Source: Allorhizobium undicola ORS 992 = ATCC 700741 (lineage in GTDB: Bacteria; Pseudomonadota; Alphaproteobacteria; Rhizobiales; Rhizobiaceae). From it: a DNA stretch of 64,000 bases. The notes beneath the pieces were generated by a model, which ran no database searches, was not told the origin of the DNA, and was given only the letters and a program-made list of their open reading frames with translations. Position numbers and translations under genes: made by a program. How positions within the stretch are numbered: position 1 is the stretch's first letter; every line of letters begins with the position of its first letter. The stretch is from positions 37,699-101,698 of the forward strand of contig NZ_KK211327.1 in NCBI RefSeq assembly GCF_000621665.1. Direction: 5' to 3'. Below are positions 43,438 through 52,132 of the stretch, piece after piece.

Positions 43438-45468
43438 TGCAACAGCGCGGCTGGCTTGCGGGTTTTTGTTTCTGAACTGCGTCAGCCAATTGGCGATCAT
43501 GTCGGCAGGGATGGGGCGGGAGAAGAAATAGCCCTGGCCAATATCGCAGCCCATGCGCCGTAGCGTCTCCAGCTCTTCGCGGGTTTCAACCCCTTCAACG
43601 AGAATTTCCATGTTCAGCGCGGTGCCCAGGCTGACCATGGCGGCAATCAGCGCGTGGTTGGTGCGATTATTGGCGACATCGGCCACGAAGCTGCGGTCGA
43701 TTTTCAATCTGTCGATCTTGAGATCGATAAGATAGGTGAGGGATGTGTGGCCCATGCCGAAATCATCGACGGCCAGTTTGTATCCGGCGCGTTCCAGCTT
43801 GTGCATCTCCTCTCCGGCAACTTCCGGATCGAGCATCGCCTCTTCGGTGATTTCCACTTCCAGCCGGTGCGGAGGAAGGTCATAGGTCTCGATCAGCCTG
43901 TCCAGCATATCGCTGACTGCAAAGAGCGTGAAATCGCGTGGCGAGATGTTGATCGCCACGGTGGCCTCCGGCAGGCCCAGATCAGGCAATTTTTGCAAAA
44001 GGCGGCAGGCATCCTCGGCAATTCTTGCCGTCAATTGTTCCGAAAGCTGGATGGCGTGGGCTGCGCCGAAGATTTCCGGTGGCGAAACCGCGCCAAGTTC
44101 GGGATGAAACCAGCGCGCCAGGGCTTCGAAACCCACCACGGCACCGGTGGTGAGGTCCAGCTGCGGCTGGAACCAGGCCTCGACCTTGCCCGTCCTGATG
44201 GCATTTTCCAGATCCTGCTCGATGCGGCGCTGGCGATCGATGCGGTCCCGTATGCGCGGGTTGAAAATGCGCCATTGCCGCCGTCCGGCCTGTTTGGCCT
44301 CCATCAGCGCCATGCTGGCGGCGGTAAAAAGGCTGTCGGCATCGTTTGCGTGATCGGGAAAATAGGCAAGTCCGCTGCTCAGGCTTGGAATCGTGCTTTT
44401 GCTGCCAAGAAAAATCGGTTCGCGGCAATCTTGCAGGATCCTGGTCGTTAACGCCTCGGAGCGGGCAGCTGCATCGTCGCCACGCATGAGTATGGCAAAT
44501 TCATCGGCGCTGATGCGTGATACGATGGCGCTGTTGCCAGCGGCCTGCCTTAGCCTCTGGCCGATAATGGTCAGAAACTGGTCGCCACTACGGTGGCCAA
44601 AAGCGTCGTTGATGAGCTTGAACCTGTCGATGTCGATCAGGATCAAGGCAAGCCCTTGCTTGTTCACACCGGCCGTGATGATTTCCCCGGCCATCTTGCC
44701 GTTGAAATAGATGCGGTTGAAAAGGCCCGTGACCGGATCGCCGTTCGCAAGGGTTTCGAGCCGCAGATTTTTCTGGCGAATATCCTCGTTGGCAAGCGTG
44801 AGTGAGCGGTTGACCGCCTCATTCTCCAGCTTGTTGAGTTCGATCCGCAGGAAGCGGCGTTCGGAATCGACCATTCGGTGCCCGACAATGGCCATCAGCA
44901 ATGTCAGTTCGATGGTGGTGATGAGGCCGATATAGCCGCCATGCGCCACGAAGGTCCACGCAAGACTTATGGTGATAGGGGTTGAAAAACTGAAGGAAAC
45001 CAGACTGCTGCCGTTCTGCCGGATCGCTGCCCCGCAAATGAGGCCCGTGAGCAGCAGGGTGATTGCGCTGTCAGAACTGACAAGATCGAGAGACCGAATG
45101 AAGACCGGCAAAGATGCCCAGACAAGGCCCTGAAAGAAAGCGCTCAGCGCCATGAGACGAATCGTCGTGCGGGGCCGGATGGACGCAAAACTTTCTCTTC
45201 TGAGTTTGCGAACAAGCGCAAGACGGGCGGCAGTGATGGCGAGAAAGCTGAGAAGCCACCAAATCAGCTCATCAGATATGCCATGTTTCGTCGCCAGCAG
45301 GCTGGTCCCGGCAACTGCACAGGCGCCATTGAGCAGCATGATGCTCTTGCTGTTCTTGAGCAAGAACCTGGCCTGAGACTTGCGGGCTGACTCTATCAAA
45401 CGGAATACCTGGTAAACTGAAGGGTAGATAAATTCTAAAAAAGACAATCTAGGACTATTTGTATCCAA
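43435..45468 (-). CDS. Membrane GGDEF-EAL protein, probable c-di-GMP phosphodiesterase
   Basis: Up to 677 residues. Five or six N-terminal membrane helices (about 40-195) precede a GGDEF-like domain and an EAL domain. The GGDEF motif is degenerate (SRISADEFAIL), so cyclase activity is unlikely. The EAL domain keeps its key residues: EALARW, NISPRDF, EITEEAML, DDFGMGHTSL, KIDRSF, EGVET and QGYFFSRP. It therefore should hydrolyse cyclic di-GMP. The frame opens with TTG at 45468 and the exact start is unsure. The TAG stop lies in a repeat. Confidence 0.88.
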   Translation of the reverse strand: MDTNSPRLSFLEFIYPSVYQVFRLIESARKSQARFLLKNSKSIMLLNGACAVAGTSLLATKHGISDELIWWLLSFLAITAARLALVRKLRRESFASIRPRTTIRLMALSAFFQGLVWASLPVFIRSLDLVSSDSAITLLLTGLICGAAIRQNGSSLVSFSFSTPITISLAWTFVAHGGYIGLITTIELTLLMAIVGHRMVDSERRFLRIELNKLENEAVNRSLTLANEDIRQKNLRLETLANGDPVTGLFNRIYFNGKMAGEIITAGVNKQGLALILIDIDRFKLINDAFGHRSGDQFLTIIGQRLRQAAGNSAIVSRISADEFAILMRGDDAAARSEALTTRILQDCREPIFLGSKSTIPSLSSGLAYFPDHANDADSLFTAASMALMEAKQAGRRQWRIFNPRIRDRIDRQRRIEQDLENAIRTGKVEAWFQPQLDLTTGAVVGFEALARWFHPELGAVSPPEIFGAAHAIQLSEQLTARIAEDACRLLQKLPDLGLPEATVAINISPRDFTLFAVSDMLDRLIETYDLPPHRLEVEITEEAMLDPEVAGEEMHKLERAGYKLAVDDFGMGHTSLTYLIDLKIDRLKIDRSFVADVANNRTNHALIAAMVSLGTALNMEILVEGVETREELETLRRMGCDIGQGYFFSRPIPADMIANWLTQFRNKNPQASRAVA

Positions 45469-45601
45469 TCAGGTTTTAATCTAGGGTTACGTCATAAGCC
45501 TAAAAAATACATAATTCGTATTTACATGCCCCGGTTCTTGCATGAAATAGATTGAAACTATCCGTTTTTTTGCTATTTCGCAGCTTTCGCTGAGAGTCTG
45601 T

Positions 45602-45749
45602 TCATGAAAGTGGATATCGAGCAAGCCGTCTGGTAATGCGCTTGATCATTGCGGTCTGGATGAAGGCGACGCTTGTTGCTGAGAAACGCTCAAAATCCTT
45701 TGCCATTCGGCGGTTTATGCCGAGCCACGCCAGCGTCCGCACGACACAA
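45602..45749 (-). pseudogene. C-terminal remnant of an IS5-family transposase
   Basis: Read on the minus strand it gives RTLAWLGINRRMAKDFERFS, then TSVAFIQTAMIKRITRRLA and a TGA stop at 45602-45604. This is the typical end of IS5-group transposases (RTLAWLxxxRRLxKDxE, then FxxxAMIxLMxRRLA). The rest of the gene is missing, so only the last 45-50 codons survive. No terminal repeat could be fixed. Confidence 0.8.
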
Positions 45750-45891
45750 AGGCGTCAGTCGGGCATTCTTATGGATGTTCATTCGGAGCGATCCCAAAAG
45801 ACTGAGGTGTGGTAACTCCAGTCTCCCAAATCTGCTCCGAATGACAACCTCCTGACAGCTCACATCTAAGGCGACAGGTTTTGGTGCTTTG

Positions 45892-45923
45892 AAAGGAAGG
45901 GGTATGGCGATGCCTCTTCCTTT
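45892..45923 (-). terminator. Hairpin downstream of dipeptidase
   Basis: AAAGGAAG (45892-45899) pairs with CTTCCTTT (45916-45923), with inner GGTA/TGCC pairing. It lies 12 bases past the dipeptidase stop. There is no long T run, so the terminator role is moderate. Confidence 0.45.
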
Positions 45924-45934
45924 GTTCTCAATTA

Positions 45935-47224
45935 TCAGGCGAATTCCGGCTCCTGTTTTGGCGCAATAACCCTCTGCGGCAACGCGCTGGCGCTCTTTGC
46001 ACCCTGCCATACGCGCAGGAAATTGCCGCTATAGACCCGGCAAATCCTCTCTTCAGGCCAGCCGGCGGCCAGCATGGCGCGGGTGAGCTGGATAAGGTCG
46101 GTACCGCTTTGCATCCCGGTCGGTATGCTTGAAATCCCGCCGTCGAAATCGCTGCCGAAGGACAGGTGATCCCACGGATCGGCGGTGACATGCATTGTGG
46201 CGATCAGACTTGCCAGACGTTCGTAGTAATTCACTACATACTCAAGATCGACATCCATGCAGGGCTTGCCGTTTTCGAGAATACGGGCATTCAGGAAAAT
46301 CGGCGCAAGAATGATGCTGATCGTGCCGCCGGTTTCGACGATGGCGCGAATTGCCGCATCGCTCAAGGTGCGGTCCAGATAGCGCGGCGGCGTGGCGGGC
46401 TGTCCGCCGTTGAGCGAGACGGTTCTTGAGGCTGCATGGGACGCAAGAAGTGGCACGCCGTGCGCAAGGCATAGCTCTGCCGTTTCGATAATGGCCTGAT
46501 CCGCCGTGTGCGACACGTCGATCAACAACCCCAGTTCCATGCAATGTTCCACGAAATCCCGCCCGAAGGCCGATAATCCGGCTGGCCCCTTGCGCCAGGG
46601 ATTCATTGGAAGATAACCGCTGCGGCAAATATCGGTGTGGCTGAAATGGTTGAGCGTCACATAGGCGGCGCCACTCTTTGCCAGTTCGCCAAGCCGCGCC
46701 AGGCGTTTTGCCTGGGTGGATGCGCCGTTGCCGCCCAGAACATGGGCACCTTCCACCGCAAGAATGGCGCTTGCCACACCATCGGCCCACGCGGCGCGGA
46801 CGGCCTGGGGCGTGTTGGCGAGCCGCAGTCTGCCGTGGCTTTGCCCGACGATTTCATGAACATAATCCCGATGCGTCAGCCAATTGCTCCAGGGATCGCC
46901 AAAGCGTGCGCCAAACAGGTTTTCCCACAAGGCATGGGCCGCAAAGCAGGCGCCGCCATAGCCGCCATGCAGGAAATCCGGGCCGCCGACATGGCGAAAA
47001 TGCGGCACATTCTTACCCCTGGGCGCGGTGGCCGTAATCAGCCGCATACTCAAGGGCCATTGCTTTGCCCTCCAGTCTCCGGCCCAGAAATCGCAACCTG
47101 TCAGCCGCGTAACATAAAGAGAATCAAGATGCGTATCGATCGGGTAGGCCAGACTGTGCACCCTGCGCGTTTTTCTGGCCAAAAGGGAATCGTTTTCCGC
47201 CTCATGCAATGCCGTGTTACCCAT
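45935..47224 (-). CDS. Membrane-dipeptidase-type peptidase (M19)
   Basis: A 429-residue zinc dipeptidase of the renal dipeptidase family. Metal ligands are in DTHLD, VEGAHVLG, LIDVSH and ASHAASR, and the conserved SFGSDFDGG near the C-terminus is present. It should hydrolyse dipeptides, possibly D-amino-acid-containing ones. No signal peptide is evident from the ATG at 47224, and the N-terminus has a short extension (MGNTALHEAENDSLLARKTR). It is divergent from ccoG. Confidence 0.9.
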   Translation of the reverse strand: MGNTALHEAENDSLLARKTRRVHSLAYPIDTHLDSLYVTRLTGCDFWAGDWRAKQWPLSMRLITATAPRGKNVPHFRHVGGPDFLHGGYGGACFAAHALWENLFGARFGDPWSNWLTHRDYVHEIVGQSHGRLRLANTPQAVRAAWADGVASAILAVEGAHVLGGNGASTQAKRLARLGELAKSGAAYVTLNHFSHTDICRSGYLPMNPWRKGPAGLSAFGRDFVEHCMELGLLIDVSHTADQAIIETAELCLAHGVPLLASHAASRTVSLNGGQPATPPRYLDRTLSDAAIRAIVETGGTISIILAPIFLNARILENGKPCMDVDLEYVVNYYERLASLIATMHVTADPWDHLSFGSDFDGGISSIPTGMQSGTDLIQLTRAMLAAGWPEERICRVYSGNFLRVWQGAKSASALPQRVIAPKQEPEFA

Positions 47225-47403
47225 ATCCGCCCCCGGACGTTAAAAATTCAAATGAAAACTTAAAATTCAAACATAACTCGCCATGCAATTATGATGCCAT
47301 TTTCCCTTCGGGGGCGGTGATGACGGCATTTGCCGCGTCAGGCGTGTGTCTTTCTCTGTCTTTGTGCCGAACGCGATCGGGTTGTGCGGCTCTTTGTCCA
47401 GCC

Positions 47404-47417
47404 TTGATATAAGTCAA
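47404..47417 (+). promoter_or_regulatory. Fnr/FixK box upstream of ccoG
   Basis: TTGATATAAGTCAA, with the same two half-sites (TTGAT and GTCAA) as the box before hemN. It ends 54 bases before the ccoG start, consistent with activation from about -41. Confidence 0.87.
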
Positions 47418-47471
47418 GGTGTCTTGCGGCGGAACGGGCGACATAGAAGCTGCCAACAGAGGTCAGCCCCG

Positions 47472-49055
47472 ATGACACAGCCCAGTTTTAACCCCGCCGA
47501 AGAGGTGCCCGCCATAGAGAGGGCGGATGTGGAAGCGGTCAATTCCGCGAAAATCCGCAAGCCGCTTTACGAGGCGCGCAAGAAGATCTTTCCGAAACGG
47601 GCAAGTGGCCGGTTTCGCCAGTTCAAGTGGCTGGTGATGGCCATCACGCTTGGAATATATTATCTCACTCCATGGGTCAGGTGGGATCGTGGCGCCTATG
47701 CGCCGGATCAGGCGGTGTTGATCGATCTGGCGCATCGGCGCTTTTATTTCTTCTTCATCGAAATCTGGCCGCAGGAATTTTTCTTTGTTGCCGGTTTGCT
47801 GGTCATGGCCGGATTTGGCCTGTTTCTGGTGACATCGGCAGTGGGCCGCGCATGGTGCGGCTACACCTGTCCGCAGACGGTCTGGACCGATCTGTTCCTC
47901 GTGGTCGAGCGCTTCATCGAGGGGGATCGTAATGCGCGCATCAAGCTGGATGCTGCGCCCTGGAGCCTTGGAAAGCTTTGGAAGCGGGTGAGCAAACACG
48001 CCATCTGGATCGTCATCGGTATTGCGACAGGCGGGGCCTGGATCTTTTATTTTGCCGACGCACCGGGCCTTCTGAGAGAATTCGTAACGGGCGAGGCCGA
48101 GCCGGTTGCCTACATCACCGTGGCCATCCTCACCGCCACGACCTATGTTTTCGGTGGGCTGATGCGGGAGCAGGTCTGTATCTACATGTGTCCCTGGCCG
48201 CGCATTCAAGGCGCCATGCTGGATGAGAATTCTCTGGTTGTCACCTATAACGACTGGCGGGGAGAGCCGCGCTCGCGCCACGCCAAAAAGGCGGTTGCTG
48301 CCGGGCAGCCGGTAGGCGATTGCGTGGATTGCAATGCCTGCGTGGTGGTCTGTCCCATGGGCATCGATATTCGAGATGGTCAGCAACTCGAATGCATTAC
48401 CTGCGCGCTGTGCATCGATGCCTGCGATGGGGTGATGGACAAGCTGGGCAAGCCACGCGGCCTTATCGCCTATGCAACGCTTGCGGAATATCAGGGCAAT
48501 ATGGCGCTTGCGACGGATGAGGGCAGAACGGCCATCGATCCCACCCGCGTTCGAAACGCCGATGGTGGCTTTGTGGATACGATCCGGCATTTCGACTGGC
48601 GGGTCATTTTCCGGGTGCGCACCCTGCTTTACATGGGCGTCTGGTCTGCCGTCGGCATTGCGATGCTGGTGGCGCTGATGATGCGCGAGCGGCTGGAAGT
48701 GAATGTCCTCCATGATCGCAATCCGCAATTCGTGCTGGAATCGAATGGCTCTATCCGCAATGGCTATACGGTCAGGCTGCTCAACATGATCCCGGAGCCG
48801 CGCGACATTATCGTCAGTCTCGACGGCCTGCCAGAAGCCTCGATGAAGGTCAACGGAATGCAGGAAGAGGCGACACGCTCTCTCACCGTTTCCGTTGAGC
48901 CGGACGAGGCCACCACGCTCAAGGTCTACGTAACCTTGCCGCGCGAGGCTGTCACGGAGCCTGCCCAGACCTTCCGCTTTATCGCCACCGATCCGCAATC
49001 GGGTGAAACTGCCGCCTACAAGGCCACCTTTAACGGCCCCGGAGAAAAGAAATGA
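47472..49055 (+). CDS. ccoG: cbb3 oxidase maturation ferredoxin-like protein CcoG/FixG
   Basis: A 527-residue inner-membrane protein needed for cbb3 oxidase maturation, probably as a Cu(II) reductase. Several membrane helices (about residues 48-65, 95-115, 175-195, 210-230, 390-410) flank two 4Fe-4S motifs: CVDCNACVVVCP and CITCALCIDAC. A C-terminal Ig-like domain follows. The YTCPQTVWTD and YMCPWPRIQGAM strings are typical. The ATG at 47472 gives the family N-terminus. It heads the ccoGHIS operon under an Fnr box. Confidence 0.95.
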   Translation: MTQPSFNPAEEVPAIERADVEAVNSAKIRKPLYEARKKIFPKRASGRFRQFKWLVMAITLGIYYLTPWVRWDRGAYAPDQAVLIDLAHRRFYFFFIEIWPQEFFFVAGLLVMAGFGLFLVTSAVGRAWCGYTCPQTVWTDLFLVVERFIEGDRNARIKLDAAPWSLGKLWKRVSKHAIWIVIGIATGGAWIFYFADAPGLLREFVTGEAEPVAYITVAILTATTYVFGGLMREQVCIYMCPWPRIQGAMLDENSLVVTYNDWRGEPRSRHAKKAVAAGQPVGDCVDCNACVVVCPMGIDIRDGQQLECITCALCIDACDGVMDKLGKPRGLIAYATLAEYQGNMALATDEGRTAIDPTRVRNADGGFVDTIRHFDWRVIFRVRTLLYMGVWSAVGIAMLVALMMRERLEVNVLHDRNPQFVLESNGSIRNGYTVRLLNMIPEPRDIIVSLDGLPEASMKVNGMQEEATRSLTVSVEPDEATTLKVYVTLPREAVTEPAQTFRFIATDPQSGETAAYKATFNGPGEKK

Positions 49056-49540
49056 CTGCTCGTATCGGAAAATCTTTCACCTTCACCGGCTGGCATATGC
49101 TTTTGACCATCTGCTCGTTTTTCGGCGTCATCATTGCCGTGAATTTCACCATGGCATGGTATGCGAGCCATAGCTGGAGCGGCATCGTGGTGGAAAATAC
49201 CTATGTCGCCAGCCAGCAATTCAATGAGACCACGGCAGAGATCCGCGCCATTCTGGACAGCGGCGTCACCGGCAAAATGGCGGTGCAACAGGGTATTATC
49301 ACCTATGATCTGCAAATTCCCGGCAAGGGCCCGGTCAATGCCGATAAGGTGGTGGCTAATTTCAAGCGGCCTGTCGGCACGGCGCAGGACTTTTCCATCG
49401 AGCTTCGGCCCGAAGCGCCCGGCCATTTCGTCGGCGCGCATCCCGCCGGTCCCGGTCACTGGATCTATGAGGTTGTTGCCACCGATCACGGCAAGCTGGT
49501 GATGCACGAGGCAAATCGCATCGCGGTGCTGGAGGATTGA
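49052..49540 (+). CDS. ccoH: cbb3 oxidase assembly protein CcoH/FixH
   Basis: A 162-residue protein with one N-terminal membrane helix (about residues 12-35) and a periplasmic beta-domain. FTGWHMLLTICSFFGVIIAVN followed by MAWYASHSWSGIVVENTYVASQQFNE is typical of FixH. It binds and helps assemble cbb3 oxidase subunits. Its ATG overlaps the ccoG stop (ATGA), and ccoI follows after three bases. Confidence 0.93.
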   Translation: MTARIGKSFTFTGWHMLLTICSFFGVIIAVNFTMAWYASHSWSGIVVENTYVASQQFNETTAEIRAILDSGVTGKMAVQQGIITYDLQIPGKGPVNADKVVANFKRPVGTAQDFSIELRPEAPGHFVGAHPAGPGHWIYEVVATDHGKLVMHEANRIAVLED

Positions 49541-49543
49541 GCC

Positions 49544-51826
49544 ATGAGCTGCTGTGCACCCGGAACGGAAAGCGCCCTGGACATGGCGCGGGCCACGCTT
49601 CCTTCCACGGAGGAAATCGGACTATCCAGCCGGTCGTTGGGGGATGGCTTGCGCCAGATCGATTTCAGCGTTCCCGGTGTTTATTGCGGCACCTGCATCA
49701 CCAGCATCGAAAAAGCGCTGAAGGACGTGCCGGAGGTGGAGAAAGCCCGCGTCAACCTGTCCACCCGCCGCGTTTCGGTCGTGTGGCGGGCGGGCGAGGC
49801 ATTCGATCCGCAGCAACTGGCGCGCACCATCGCCGCCACCGGCTATGCCTGCCATCTCTTCACCCCGGAAGAAGGCAGTGCCGATCAGCTTCTCAAGCAA
49901 CTGATCCGGGCCGTTGCCGTCTCCGGCTTTGCGGCTACCAATATCATGCTGCTTTCCGTTTCTGTCTGGTCCGGGGCCGATGCCGGCACGCGCGACCTGT
50001 TTCACTGGATTTCGGCGCTGATTGCCGCTCCGGCGCTGATTTATGCCGGAAGGTTCTTTTACCGCTCCGCCTGGAGTGTCTTGCGGCATGGCCGCACCAA
50101 TATGGATGTGCCGATCGCCATTGGCATTACCATGTCCTATTTTTCCTCCCTGTGGGAAACCATCCACCACGGCGAACACGCCTATTTCGATGCGACCGCC
50201 TCGCTGCTGTTCTTTCTGCTGATCGGCCGGGCGCTGGATCACATGATGCGGGACCGTGCGCGCTCGGCCATCAGCGGTCTTGCGCGTCTCAATCCACGCG
50301 GCGCAACGGTCATCCTGCCCGACGGCAGCCGCGAATACCGGCTGGTGGATGATCTGCGCCCCGCAGACCGTATTGCCATTGCCGCGGGTGAACGGGTGCC
50401 GGTGGATGGCGTCGTTCTGTCGGGGGAAAGCGATCTCGACCGCTCGATCGTCAATGGCGAAAGCGCGCCGCATCCTGTCAGCGCCGGAGATGGCGTGCAG
50501 GGCGGTACGCTGAACCTGACGGGCGCGCTGGTGGTGGAGGCGGTGGCAGAGGCGCGTGATTCATTTCTGGCCGAGGTGGTACGGCTTATGGAGGCTGCCG
50601 AAGGCGGCAGGGCGCGCTATCGCCGCATTGCCGACCGTGCCGCGCGTTTCTATTCACCGGCCGTGCATCTTCTGGCCTTTGGCTCTTTCGTGAGCTGGGG
50701 TCTTTACGATGGCGACTGGAAGCACGCCATGCTGGTTGCCATTGCCGTTCTCATCATTACCTGCCCCTGCGCGCTCGGTCTGGCCGTGCCGGTGGTGCAG
50801 GTGGTGGCCGCGGGCCGCCTGTTTCGCAACGGGGTGATGGTCAAGGACGGATCGGCCATGGAGAGACTGGCCGAGATCGATGCCATTGCCTTCGACAAGA
50901 CCGGAACACTGACGCTTGGCCGTCCGCGTCTTGTGGAAACCGAGGGGGGAAATTCATGGGCCCGCGAAATCGCCGCTGGCCTTGCCATGGGCTCGCGCCA
51001 TCCGCTGTCACAGGCGCTGGCAGCGGCATTGCCACGCGGGCGAACCTTCGATTCGGCGCGGGAAATTCCCGGCGCTGGCGTGGAGGCGGTGACGCCGGAG
51101 GCGACCTTCCGGCTCGGCAGCCGCAGTTTTGCCTGCCCCGGCCAGCCGGTGCCGCAGGAAACGGCTCTTTCAGAGGTGGTTCTCTCGCAGGATGGGCAAA
51201 TTTGCGCGGTCTTCCGCTTCGAGGACAGTCTACGGCCAGATGCCGAACAGGCCATTGCCCGGTTGAAGGCCATGGGCCTGTCGATGACAGTGCTTTCCGG
51301 TGACAGAGCTCCTGTTGTAAAGGCGCTGGCCGAGCGGCTGGGCCTGGATGGCGCACGGGCCGAACTTTCGCCCGCCGACAAGGCGCGTGCCTGCGCCGAG
51401 GCAGGCGAGGCAGGCCACAAATTACTGATGGTGGGAGATGGCATCAACGATGCGCCCGCCCTTGCCGCTGCGCATGTTTCAATGGCGCCTGCGACGGCGG
51501 CGGATGTGGGGCGGCAGGCCGCCGACTTCGTCTTCATGCATGATGGGCTGGATGCCGTTCCTTTCGCGCTGGAGATGTCGCGCAAGGCAGGCCGGCTTAT
51601 CCGCGAGAATTTCGTGCTGGCAATTGGCTATAATGTCATTGCCGTGCCGATTGCGCTTGCGGGCTATGCCACGCCGCTTATTGCCGCCGTCGCCATGTCC
51701 ACCTCATCCATGATCGTGGTGGCGAATGCCTTGCGGCTGAACGCCTTTGGCCGGGCGGAACCCGTTGAGGGCAGGGTGGCCCCTTCTTCCATGCTTCAGA
51801 CCACCGCGCCGAGGCTTGCCGCATGA
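49544..51826 (+). CDS. ccoI: Copper-transporting P-type ATPase CcoI/FixI
   Basis: A 760-residue P1B ATPase that supplies copper for assembly of cbb3 oxidase. One N-terminal heavy-metal domain has GVYCGTC (Cys48, Cys51). The membrane motif is TCPCALGLAVP. The phosphorylation site is DKTGTLT, and the SRHPLS and GDGINDAPAL motifs are present. A Cys-Cys pair at residues 3-4 (MSCCAPG) may also bind metal. It differs from the detoxifying copA at 20 kb in having one binding domain. Its stop overlaps ccoS. Confidence 0.95.
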   Translation: MSCCAPGTESALDMARATLPSTEEIGLSSRSLGDGLRQIDFSVPGVYCGTCITSIEKALKDVPEVEKARVNLSTRRVSVVWRAGEAFDPQQLARTIAATGYACHLFTPEEGSADQLLKQLIRAVAVSGFAATNIMLLSVSVWSGADAGTRDLFHWISALIAAPALIYAGRFFYRSAWSVLRHGRTNMDVPIAIGITMSYFSSLWETIHHGEHAYFDATASLLFFLLIGRALDHMMRDRARSAISGLARLNPRGATVILPDGSREYRLVDDLRPADRIAIAAGERVPVDGVVLSGESDLDRSIVNGESAPHPVSAGDGVQGGTLNLTGALVVEAVAEARDSFLAEVVRLMEAAEGGRARYRRIADRAARFYSPAVHLLAFGSFVSWGLYDGDWKHAMLVAIAVLIITCPCALGLAVPVVQVVAAGRLFRNGVMVKDGSAMERLAEIDAIAFDKTGTLTLGRPRLVETEGGNSWAREIAAGLAMGSRHPLSQALAAALPRGRTFDSAREIPGAGVEAVTPEATFRLGSRSFACPGQPVPQETALSEVVLSQDGQICAVFRFEDSLRPDAEQAIARLKAMGLSMTVLSGDRAPVVKALAERLGLDGARAELSPADKARACAEAGEAGHKLLMVGDGINDAPALAAAHVSMAPATAADVGRQAADFVFMHDGLDAVPFALEMSRKAGRLIRENFVLAIGYNVIAVPIALAGYATPLIAAVAMSTSSMIVVANALRLNAFGRAEPVEGRVAPSSMLQTTAPRLAA

Positions 51827-51978
51827 ATATGCTGATCTATCTTATTCCCATAGCGCTTTTCATGGGCGGTCTCGGCCTCTTCGCTTTTCTCTGGTCGTTG
51901 AAAAGCGGCCAGTATGACGATCTTGAAGGGGCCGCGTGGCGGGTGATTACCGATGATGACGAGAAGCCCGCAGCCTGA
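51823..51978 (+). CDS. ccoS: cbb3 oxidase assembly protein CcoS/FixS (51 residues)
   Basis: A tiny 51-residue membrane protein. It starts MNMLIYLIPIALFMGGLGLF, one helix, then AFLWSLKSGQYDDLEGAAWR, the hallmark of CcoS, and ends in acidic DDDEKPAA. It is required for incorporation of cofactors into cbb3 oxidase. Its ATG overlaps the ccoI stop (ATGA), completing the ccoGHIS operon. Confidence 0.95.
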   Translation: MNMLIYLIPIALFMGGLGLFAFLWSLKSGQYDDLEGAAWRVITDDDEKPAA

Positions 51979-52132
51979 CGGTTGAAGACCTTCGCGTCCG
52001 ATTGGAGGGGCGCTTGCACCTCCGGTCCATCGGAAAAATCTATTGCATGAAATGCGCTGTGTTACTTGCCCGGTTTGGCAATGAGTGCCAAAACGAGTGT
52101 CCTTGTCCTGGGAAAAACAGTGGAGCATGATA

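Larger units (their letters stand above)
45469..45934. other. Gap with IS5-type remnant
   Basis: About 460 bases. The AT-rich part up to 45600 likely holds the promoter of the GGDEF-EAL gene. A transposase fragment follows at 45602-45749, then non-coding sequence with a hairpin at 45892-45923. Confidence 0.6.

Noticed and set aside
45690..46010. 106-residue minus-strand frame near the dipeptidase end
   Set aside because: It overlaps the dipeptidase in another frame and runs into the IS5 remnant out of frame.
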